32,558 bases of DNA from assembly GCA_903847385.1 (NCBI GenBank), contig CAINDO010000066.1, positions 1-32,558 on the forward strand, written 5' to 3'. Every line of letters begins with the position of its first letter. Position 1 is the stretch's first letter. This document shows, one piece after another, positions 26,712 to 32,558 of this stretch. Made by a program: the position numbers and the translations under genes. The DNA comes from an uncultured Myxococcales bacterium (lineage in GTDB: Bacteria; Myxococcota_A; Bradymonadia; UBA7976; UBA1532). Below the pieces are notes generated by a model. It was not told where the DNA came from. It was given only the letters and a program-made list of their open reading frames with translations, and ran no database searches.

Positions 26712-28942
26712 GGCGCGCGGTGGCGCAGCTTCAGCAGCGAGCCGACGACGTCGCGCGCGACGTCCCGGTCATAGCCGAAGTCGTGCTCCAGCCGGGTGAG
26801 CGTCTGCTCGACCTGCGCGCGCTCCTCGTCGGACAGGTGTTTGCCCTCGTCCACGATGTGCGCCAGCAGGTTGTGTTTGATGCGATCCGCCGCGGCGCGC
26901 TTCTCCTCGTAGAAGGAGTCCGTGAGCCGCGCGTGCTGGTCGGCGAAGATCTCGGTCAGATCGAACAGTGCCTCGGGGTGGTCCATGCGCCATGCGGCGA
27001 CGCGGTGCAGCACGCCCTGGCGCAGGTCCGCGGGGTTGCCGTCCTGACCGAGCCGGCGCTCGACGTCGCGCATCAGGTTCTCGTCCGGATCCTCGTAACG
27101 ACCCGTCAGCGCGTTGAGGCGCTTCTCGTTGCGGACGAAGTGCGTGACGTGATCGACGTACCGCTTGAAGAGGTCCGCCGTGCGATCGGTGTCGATCAGG
27201 CCCATGGCCACGTGGAGCTCTTCTTCGACCGTGGCCAGGTACCACTCGCGGACGACGTCGACGAAGGCCTCGGGTTTGCCGAAGTCGCCGTCCCCCTCGA
27301 CGCGCAGCCACTCGTACACCTGCGTCTGCTGGCACAGGTCGCGGAGCTCCTCGAAGAGCGAGATGGGCGAGAGGCAGCGGTAGCCGTCGCGCCGTGCGGC
27401 GCCGAGCAGGGCGGCCTTGACCTCGCGCGGGCTCGCGCCGATCCGTCCCTCGTAGGGCTTGCCCGGATCGCGCTCGTGGAACAGCGCCGGGATGTGGGCG
27501 CGCAGCTCGTTGGCGATGTCCCGCGCCAGGCCGGCGGGCATCTTGGCGTGGGCGTACAACTCGGCCTTCTGCAGCGGCGTCAGCTTGGCCAGGGCCTTGC
27601 GAAGCGGGGCGGGGAACGACTCGGGCGCCGGGCGCCGCAGACGCGTCAGCACGGCCCAGAGCGCGGCCACCGTCTCCGTGTGCGGTGCGATGGTGCGACG
27701 CAGCACGTTCGGTGTGAGCTGCTCGCGGTAGATGCGCGCTTCCTGCACGTAGTCGGTCAGGTAGGGGACCTGGACCAGCTCGATGCGCGCCTTGAAGCTG
27801 GCGAAGTCGCCCATCTCCATGAAGGCGTCCAGGTGGTTCGCGTTGCTGCTCCCGATGAACACGGTGTCCAGGTGCAGCGTCATCATGTCGAGGCTTGCGG
27901 TGCCCTTTTCGCACGTCGACAGGATGTACTTGAACGCCTCCAGCGGCCGCTTCAGGAGGTCGTTGAACTCGAGCATGCCGCGGTTGGCGTCCACCAGGTC
28001 GCCCACGGCCTCGTACAGGTTCAGGTTCTGCAGGCTCGGCGGCAGCGACGACGCGCTCCGGTCCGCTGTGATCTGGCGCGCCCCGGCGTCCACCCGCATC
28101 TGGGGGTCCACGGTGACGGCCGCGGCGCGATACCGGCGCGAGAAGTGGAACCGCTCGACCTGGATGTGCCGCAGGACCTCGCCCAGGTCGCCCTGGTTGG
28201 CCTTGAGGAGGGCGTCGTAGATCGCGCGGCTGCGAGGCGAGAGGTCGCCCTCGGTCAGGGAGTCGGGCAGGGCGGCGTCCGGGCCGAGCACGCTGCGCAG
28301 GAACTCGATGCGCGCCTCGCGGGGCAGCAGGAGCAGGGGGTGGTCGCGCAGCTCGCAGCGCAGGCGGGCGTCCACGTCGGCGTCGGACAGGTGCGCGAAG
28401 GTCGACAAGTTCTCCGTCGCCTTGGCGCCCCCGAAGCCGATGCTCGTGCGCTCGAGCTTCCGGGTGGGGAACACCCAGTTGAACGAGTAGATCGCGCCCT
28501 CGGCCTCGCGGCTGTAGTGCTCCAGCGCGCGCAGGATGCAGGCGATGAAGCTGCTCTTGGCGCTGCCGTTCGGGCCGTGCAACAGGATCAGCTTGTTGAC
28601 CCGGCCCTCGCGCACGAAGTCGGAGATCAGCCCGAAGACCTGCTCCTGCACGGCCTCGTGGCCGATCAGCGGATCGCGGCCGCCATCGAAGGCGCAGTCG
28701 AACAGCTTGTAGCGGGTGAGCTTGCCGTAGGGCCGCTCGACCTTCTCCGTGCCGTAGTGCAGAAAGCAGTCCCGAACGTAGGCGGCGGCATCCCGCGCCT
28801 GAAGCGCCGGTTGCTGGCGCACGACCTCGAGATACTCGGAGAAGGAGAGCAGGCTCTTCTCGGCCACGAACCGTTCCCGTGTGCGGGCGATCGTCTGGTC
28901 GAGAAACGCCCCGGTCTCGCGGGCTTCGGTCGGCTGGCTCAT
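26708..28942 (-). CDS. prkA: PrkA-type AAA+ serine protein kinase
   Basis: A 744-aa cytoplasmic protein of the PrkA family, longer than E. coli YeaG (about 644 aa). The N-terminal AAA+ region has Walker A GPNGSAKSS (123-131), preceded by DPLIGHEAVQEQVFGLISDF, and a VFIGSSNANHLDAF segment like the sensor region of the family. The C-terminal PrkA domain includes LSPISLFEELRDLC and a long helical end. PrkA proteins are linked to stress, starvation and sporulation responses and have been described as Ser kinases or ATP-dependent proteases. The ATG at 28942 has GAGGTG eight bases upstream; an in-frame start 90 bases earlier lies inside the previous gene. The usual partners yeaH and spoVR are not adjacent; instead it is coupled to the coiled-coil and OmpA genes. 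Confidence 0.92.
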   Translation of the reverse strand: MSQPTEARETGAFLDQTIARTRERFVAEKSLLSFSEYLEVVRQQPALQARDAAAYVRDCFLHYGTEKVERPYGKLTRYKLFDCAFDGGRDPLIGHEAVQEQVFGLISDFVREGRVNKLILLHGPNGSAKSSFIACILRALEHYSREAEGAIYSFNWVFPTRKLERTSIGFGGAKATENLSTFAHLSDADVDARLRCELRDHPLLLLPREARIEFLRSVLGPDAALPDSLTEGDLSPRSRAIYDALLKANQGDLGEVLRHIQVERFHFSRRYRAAAVTVDPQMRVDAGARQITADRSASSLPPSLQNLNLYEAVGDLVDANRGMLEFNDLLKRPLEAFKYILSTCEKGTASLDMMTLHLDTVFIGSSNANHLDAFMEMGDFASFKARIELVQVPYLTDYVQEARIYREQLTPNVLRRTIAPHTETVAALWAVLTRLRRPAPESFPAPLRKALAKLTPLQKAELYAHAKMPAGLARDIANELRAHIPALFHERDPGKPYEGRIGASPREVKAALLGAARRDGYRCLSPISLFEELRDLCQQTQVYEWLRVEGDGDFGKPEAFVDVVREWYLATVEEELHVAMGLIDTDRTADLFKRYVDHVTHFVRNEKRLNALTGRYEDPDENLMRDVERRLGQDGNPADLRQGVLHRVAAWRMDHPEALFDLTEIFADQHARLTDSFYEEKRAAADRIKHNLLAHIVDEGKHLSDEERAQVEQTLTRLEHDFGYDRDVARDVVGSLLKLRHRAP

Positions 28943-28967
28943 GTGCGGTTCACCTCGAAGCCCGGTC

Positions 28968-29474
28968 TCAGGGCTTGACGTCGACGTCCCAGGACAGCTT
29001 CTCGTCGCGGATGAGCTTGCAGGTGGTGTCATTGCACACGGAGAAGTCGCCGAGGCCGGCGAGCGTGACCTTGCCCGCCGCCGCGGCGCTGAAGGCGACG
29101 CTGAAGCGGAGCATCTCGTTGGTCAGCTCGGCGTCTTCCTTGGCGAGGTCCGCCTTGGTGACCGTGACGCCCGCCGCGGGGCTCACGCGCAGGCGGGCGG
29201 GGAACTCCAGGTTCATGTGGAAGCCGGCGGCCGGGCGGACCTCGATCACGCTGGTGGCCGGCTTGCCCGCGGCGGCGTTGCCCGCGGCGATGTGGATCGT
29301 ATACGGGGCCGACTGCGGCGCGGCGGCGGCAGCGGAGACCGGCGCGGCGGTCGGCGCCGCAGAGGCGGCGGCCGGCTGCGTGGCCGGCGCCTCGGGCTTG
29401 CGCGCCTCGGGCGTGCCCTGGCAGGCGAACGAGGTCGCGAGAACGCAGACGGCAGTGAAGGCGATACGGGACAT
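28968..29474 (-). CDS. Lipoprotein with DsbD N-terminal-like domain
   Basis: A 168-aa predicted lipoprotein: signal peptide MSRIAFTAVCVLATSFAC with C18 as anchor, an Ala/Pro linker to about residue 55, then a beta-rich domain of about 110 residues. The pattern AGFHMNLEFPARLRV near the middle and the late pair C147-NDTT-C152 resemble the thiol domain at the N-terminus of DsbD. This suggests a redox or metal-handling role in the periplasm; the assignment is by pattern only. The ATG at 29474 gives the lipoprotein signal. The next gene, prkA, starts 25 bases after its stop, so it may head that operon. Confidence 0.75.
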   Translation of the reverse strand: MSRIAFTAVCVLATSFACQGTPEARKPEAPATQPAAASAAPTAAPVSAAAAAPQSAPYTIHIAAGNAAAGKPATSVIEVRPAAGFHMNLEFPARLRVSPAAGVTVTKADLAKEDAELTNEMLRFSVAFSAAAAGKVTLAGLGDFSVCNDTTCKLIRDEKLSWDVDVKP

Positions 29475-29571
29475 GCACTTTACCCTGGCCGGTGTCGGCC
29501 TGTGGAAGTCGCCCCCGCGGCGGCCGGCGCGCCATGCGCCGCCCCCTGGGGAAACGCCGCGGGATCTAGCA

Positions 29572-29584
29572 CCGGGGGCCCCGG
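29572..29584. repeat. 13-bp GC palindrome before the second kinase promoter
   Basis: CCGGGG and CCCCGG flank a central G, a perfect inverted repeat. It ends one base before the TTGCAA hexamer proposed as the -35 box of the downstream kinase, so it is placed where an operator could act. In such GC-rich DNA a palindrome of this length can arise by chance. Confidence 0.5.
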
Positions 29585-29585
29585 A

Positions 29586-29614
29586 TTGCAACGGCAGGGC
29601 AGGCGCGGTATCCG
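29586..29614 (+). promoter_or_regulatory. Putative promoter of the soluble Ser/Thr kinase
   Basis: TTGCAA (29586-29591) and TATCCG (29609-29614) are spaced by 17 bases. The -10 box ends six bases before the ATG at 29621, so transcription would start at or next to the start codon, in keeping with the lack of a Shine-Dalgarno sequence. The -10 match to consensus is weak. Confidence 0.4.
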
Positions 29615-29620
29615 TACCGC

Positions 29621-30949
29621 ATGCGAAGGCCCCGCTGGCTCGGACCCTACCGCCTGCTCTACCGGATCGCCTCCGGCGGCATGGCCGAGATCTATCGGGG
29701 CACGCGTACGATGCCGGACGCCTCCCTCTGCCCGGTGGCGCTGAAGTGCATTCTGCCCCTCTACACGAGCGATCCCGAGTTCATCGAGATGCTCAAGGAC
29801 GAGGCGCGCACCTGCGGCCTGCTCGACCACCCGAACATCGCGCGGATCTACGAGCTCGGCAACGTGGAGGAGCAGTGTTTCCTGGCGATGGAGTTCGTGG
29901 ACGGCATGGACCTGCGCTCCATCGTGCGGCGGGGCCGGGAGCGCGACACCGAGCTGCTCGCGCCCTGGGCGCTGTACGTCCTGGAGCAGGCGCTGCGTGG
30001 CCTGCACGCGGCCCACGAGCGCGGCATCGTCCACCGGGACTTCAGCCCCTCGAACATCCTCGTCGGGTACGAGGGCGAGGTGAAGCTGATCGACTTCGGC
30101 ATCGCCAAGGCCGCCCACAACCGCTCGCAGACACGCAGCGGGGTCATCAAGGGCAAGGTCAAGTACATGAGCCCCGAGCAGACGATGGGCAAACGGCTCG
30201 ACGCGCGCTCGGACGTCTTCGCCGCCGGGGTCGTGCTCTACGAGGCGCTGACCGGCAATGCCCCGTTCCACGCCCCGGACGACGTCTCGCTCATGGAGGC
30301 CATCCGGCTCCAGGACCCGGACCCGCCCTCACACCACAACCCGCGCCTGCCCGCCGCCCTCGACGCCGTGCTGCAGCGCGCGCTCTCCAAGGACGTCGCC
30401 TCGCGGTTCCCGACGGCCGCGGCCTTCGCGGACGCCCTGGCGCCACTCCTGCGCGAGATGGCGCCGGGTTTCGAGCCGTCGGAGCTCGGCGCGTTCCTGT
30501 GTCGCATCTTCGCCCGGGAACGGAGGGACGCCGAAGAGCAGCTCAGCGAGTTCGACCTGGACATCTCGCCGGACGACCTCACCCCGACGGGCGAGCGGCA
30601 GAGCTATACGCGGCTGGTGGCGATCGGACCGTTCGCGGACGCCCCGGCCGAGGTCCCCCCCGAGAGCCTGCGCGACGCGGTCGAAGAGTGGCTGGCGGCG
30701 CGCCGCGCGGCGCAGGGCACGGACGCGCCCGCCGAGGCCGGCGCCGAGTCCGTCGAGTCCACGGCCTCCACGGGGCAGGGGGACGTCTGGTCCTCGGAGT
30801 CGCGCCCGGGCTGGGTGGACGAGACCGGGCGGACGCTGGAGCTCGAGGCCATCGGCGGCCGCGAGATCGAGACGGGCGAAACCGAACGCCCCGATACCGG
30901 CGTCTTCGAACGTGAGAACGAAACCACCACCCGGACCCACGATGACTGA
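29621..30949 (+). CDS. Soluble Ser/Thr protein kinase (eukaryotic-like)
   Basis: A 442-aa Hanks-type kinase without a transmembrane segment. The kinase domain is at about 8-275: IASGGMAEIYRG, K42 in VALKC, catalytic loop HRDFSPSN (D140), DFG at 158-160, and YMSPEQ. The Lys normally found in HRDxKPxN is replaced by Ser, a variant I know from many myxobacterial kinases. After the catalytic domain is a long acidic, Ser/Thr/Glu-rich and probably disordered tail (about 330-442) with several SE, TE and ET sites. The ATG at 29621 has no Shine-Dalgarno. The last bases overlap the ATG of the acyltransferase gene (ATGACTGA), so the two are probably co-translated. Confidence 0.92.
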   Translation: MRRPRWLGPYRLLYRIASGGMAEIYRGTRTMPDASLCPVALKCILPLYTSDPEFIEMLKDEARTCGLLDHPNIARIYELGNVEEQCFLAMEFVDGMDLRSIVRRGRERDTELLAPWALYVLEQALRGLHAAHERGIVHRDFSPSNILVGYEGEVKLIDFGIAKAAHNRSQTRSGVIKGKVKYMSPEQTMGKRLDARSDVFAAGVVLYEALTGNAPFHAPDDVSLMEAIRLQDPDPPSHHNPRLPAALDAVLQRALSKDVASRFPTAAAFADALAPLLREMAPGFEPSELGAFLCRIFARERRDAEEQLSEFDLDISPDDLTPTGERQSYTRLVAIGPFADAPAEVPPESLRDAVEEWLAARRAAQGTDAPAEAGAESVESTASTGQGDVWSSESRPGWVDETGRTLELEAIGGREIETGETERPDTGVFERENETTTRTHDD

Positions 30950-31691
30950 ACCCGCGCGCAGCGCGCTCTTCGGCGACGACGCCCCCGACCGCTTCGACCC
31001 TGAGCTCCCGCGCTCCCGGGCGCCGCTGTTCGAGGCCCTGCGGCGCGTTTTCCGCCACGAGGTCCGCGGGCTGGAGCACATCCCCGAGCGCGGCCCGGCG
31101 CTCTTCGTGCTCAACCACGGCCCGTGTCCCGTGGACGCGGTGCTGTTCTGCCACACCCTGCAGCGCGAGCGCGGGCGGTGGCCCCGGTTCCTGGGCGAGC
31201 GGCTGATCTTCGAGCACCCGGCGGTCGAGCGTCGGCTTGCGCCCTGGGGGGTCGTCGAAGGCAACCACTACCAGGCGCGGCGTCGCTTCGAGAACGGCGA
31301 CTTCGTCGGTGTGTTCCCGGGGGGCGCGAACGAGGCCTGGAAACCGGCCAGCGAGCGGCGGCAGGTGCGCTGGGCCGGGCGCAGCGGCTTCGCCCGCCTG
31401 GCCTTCAAGTCGAACGTGCCGATCGTGCCCGTGGCGTGCCCGCGCGGCGAGGACCTGTATTACGTGCTGAACGACGGCATCGCCTGGGGGCGCAAGCTGC
31501 TGGGCACGGACAAGAACCTGCCCCTGCCGTTGTTGCTCGGGCTGGGGCCGCTGCCGATCCCGTACAAACTCGTGCACCACGTGGGCGCGCCGATCCTGCC
31601 GGACCGGCGGCGGGGCGAGAGTGCGGATGACGCCGTGGAGCGCCTGCGGGCGACCACGGAAGCGGCGATGCTCGAGCTCCTGCGGCGGTGA
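30942..31691 (+). CDS. Lysophospholipid acyltransferase-family protein (PlsC/MGAT-like)
   Basis: A 249-aa predicted membrane-associated acyltransferase that would transfer an acyl chain to a lipid or glycerol acceptor. It has the block I motif LNHGPCPVDAVLF, a block III-like stretch VGVFPGGANEAWK (compare FPGGxREA of the MGAT-like branch) and FARLAFKSNVPIVPVACP. Between the catalytic His and Asp there are five residues (H-GPCPV-D) rather than the usual four. The ATG at 30942 overlaps the preceding kinase stop by eight bases. It ends one base before the convergent unknown gene. Acyl donor and acceptor cannot be read from sequence. Confidence 0.85.
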   Translation: MTEPARSALFGDDAPDRFDPELPRSRAPLFEALRRVFRHEVRGLEHIPERGPALFVLNHGPCPVDAVLFCHTLQRERGRWPRFLGERLIFEHPAVERRLAPWGVVEGNHYQARRRFENGDFVGVFPGGANEAWKPASERRQVRWAGRSGFARLAFKSNVPIVPVACPRGEDLYYVLNDGIAWGRKLLGTDKNLPLPLLLGLGPLPIPYKLVHHVGAPILPDRRRGESADDAVERLRATTEAAMLELLRR

Positions 31692-31692
31692 C

Positions 31693-32558
31693 TCAGCCGC
31701 CCGCGCGCTCGCGGCAGGCGTACTCGCAGCGGCGGCGCTGGCCGCAGTCGTAGGCGCAGCCGGCGGCGTCCGCGAAGGCGTGCAGGCGGGCCTCCGCGTC
31801 GGGGGCGTCCCCGGCCGCCTCGCGCACCGCCGCCGAGGCGACCGCCAGGGCCGCGCCGTCGGGGGCGTAGGGCGTGCGCAGGAATCCGAGCCGGAACAGC
31901 GTGTCGCGCGCGGCGCGGTCCGGGAGCGCGGTGAAGGCCGCCAGGCCGGGCCGCTTGACGATGCCCGCGGCCTCGAGCTCGCGCAGCATCCAGAGGAGCT
32001 CCAGCCCGAGGAGACCGCGGCCCAACGCCGTGTCCAGGGTGCGGAAGACCTCCTCGGCCGACGTCTGCCGGTCCAGCTCGGCGGCCAGCTCCGGCAGCTC
32101 GGCGAAGCGGCGGGCGAGGAGCGAGAGCCACAGCAACGCCTGCGGGTCGACCTCGGCGGGGGCGATGTCCGGCGCCGAGCCGTCGTATAGCGCGTCGACG
32201 ACGCCGGCGGGCTCGAGGTGCGCCCAGGCGGCCTCGGCGGCGGCGGGCCCCAGGCGCAGCACCCACGTCGCCACGACGGCGAGGCGGTACAGGCTGCGCT
32301 CGGCGTCCTCGTTCCACGACTCGGCGTCCAGCCCGAAGGCGGCGGCCGACGGGGTTGCGTGCGTCAGCGAGAGCTCGCCGGACCAGGCGGCGATGCGGGC
32401 CCGGGTCTCCGTGAGCACGGGGTCGGCGAAGCGGTCGTTCGTCGCGAACCGCGCGGGCGGCACGGCGCGATCGCGCCCCAGCGGGGAGGCGTGGGCGCTC
32501 GTGACGCGGCGCGGGGCCGGCGCGGGGGCGGGCCGGGCGGCCACCGGGGCTCGGGGCG
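31693..32558 (-). CDS. Helical protein of unknown function with twin CX3C tail (5' end beyond window)
   Basis: At least 283 residues from a GTG at 32544. The frame stays open to the window edge, so the true start may lie outside. The N-terminus is Pro/Ala/Arg rich; the rest is Ala/Leu/Glu-rich and predicted mostly helical (for example LGLELLWMLRELEAAG). No signal peptide or transmembrane segment is visible in the part seen. The C-terminus carries C-x3-C-x5-C-x3-C (CAYDCGQRRRCEYAC), which could bind a metal or form two disulfides in a helical hairpin. I recognise no family. It converges on the acyltransferase with a one-base gap. Confidence 0.7.
   Translation of the reverse strand, partial: PRAPVAARPAPAPAPRRVTSAHASPLGRDRAVPPARFATNDRFADPVLTETRARIAAWSGELSLTHATPSAAAFGLDAESWNEDAERSLYRLAVVATWVLRLGPAAAEAAWAHLEPAGVVDALYDGSAPDIAPAEVDPQALLWLSLLARRFAELPELAAELDRQTSAEEVFRTLDTALGRGLLGLELLWMLRELEAAGIVKRPGLAAFTALPDRAARDTLFRLGFLRTPYAPDGAALAVASAAVREAAGDAPDAEARLHAFADAAGCAYDCGQRRRCEYACRERAGG

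Overview
The window reads as chromosomal DNA of a high-G+C Gram-negative bacterium of the myxobacterial / former Deltaproteobacteria kind (Myxococcota, possibly Bradymonadota). The reasons are several lipoproteins with lipoboxes, an OmpA-type envelope lipoprotein, Asp-rich MopE-type repeats, two eukaryotic-type Ser/Thr kinases (one with the HRDFSPSN catalytic loop), an FHA-GAF-sigma54 activator and PrkA. The phylum is an inference from gene content; no rRNA is present.

Positions 1-6600 (+ strand) hold the end of the spc operon and the alpha operon in the usual bacterial order: rplO (5' end cut by the window), secY, adk, map, infA, rpmJ, rpsM, rpsK, rpsD, rpoA, rplQ, closed by a clear intrinsic terminator at 6575-6600. 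Gaps are short, and adk/map overlap in a TTGA junction. rpmJ (37 aa) lies in the gap between infA and rpsM.

Positions 6768-16886 are all on the - strand. Read in the direction of transcription they are: a polytopic membrane alkaline-phosphatase-superfamily enzyme carrying one MopE repeat; a nucleobase/nucleoside salvage operon (tdk-upp-hpt) that runs into a 7-heme cytochrome c/TPR lipoprotein; scoA-scoB (3-oxoacid CoA-transferase); and a large MopE-repeat lipoprotein. A divergent GT-C type glycosyltransferase (16927-18561, +) shares a 40-bp intergenic region with the membrane enzyme.

Positions 18602-25088 look like a signalling block. On the - strand lie a Ser/Thr kinase with a transmembrane segment, a TPR-like membrane protein, an FHA-GAF-AAA+-Fis sigma54 activator, and a lipoprotein with GTPTG repeats. 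A single-domain response regulator is divergent from the kinase, across an intergenic region that carries a 29-bp inverted repeat.

Positions 25060-29474 (-) form a second block: a DsbD-N-like lipoprotein, PrkA, a periplasmic coiled-coil protein and an OmpA-like lipoprotein. The last three are joined by two GTGA stop/start overlaps. From 29621 on the + strand, a soluble Ser/Thr kinase overlaps an MGAT/PlsC-like acyltransferase. An unrecognised helical protein with a C-terminal twin CX3C motif runs off the right edge on the - strand.

No tRNA, rRNA, CRISPR, insertion sequence or phage gene was seen. No gap between genes exceeds 300 bases. The most useful leads are the PrkA-coiled coil-OmpA operon, an apparent leaderless promoter class (tdk, glycosyltransferase, second kinase), the dyad between kinase and response regulator, the UPRT with an altered uracil loop, and the reuse of the MopE module in two envelope proteins.
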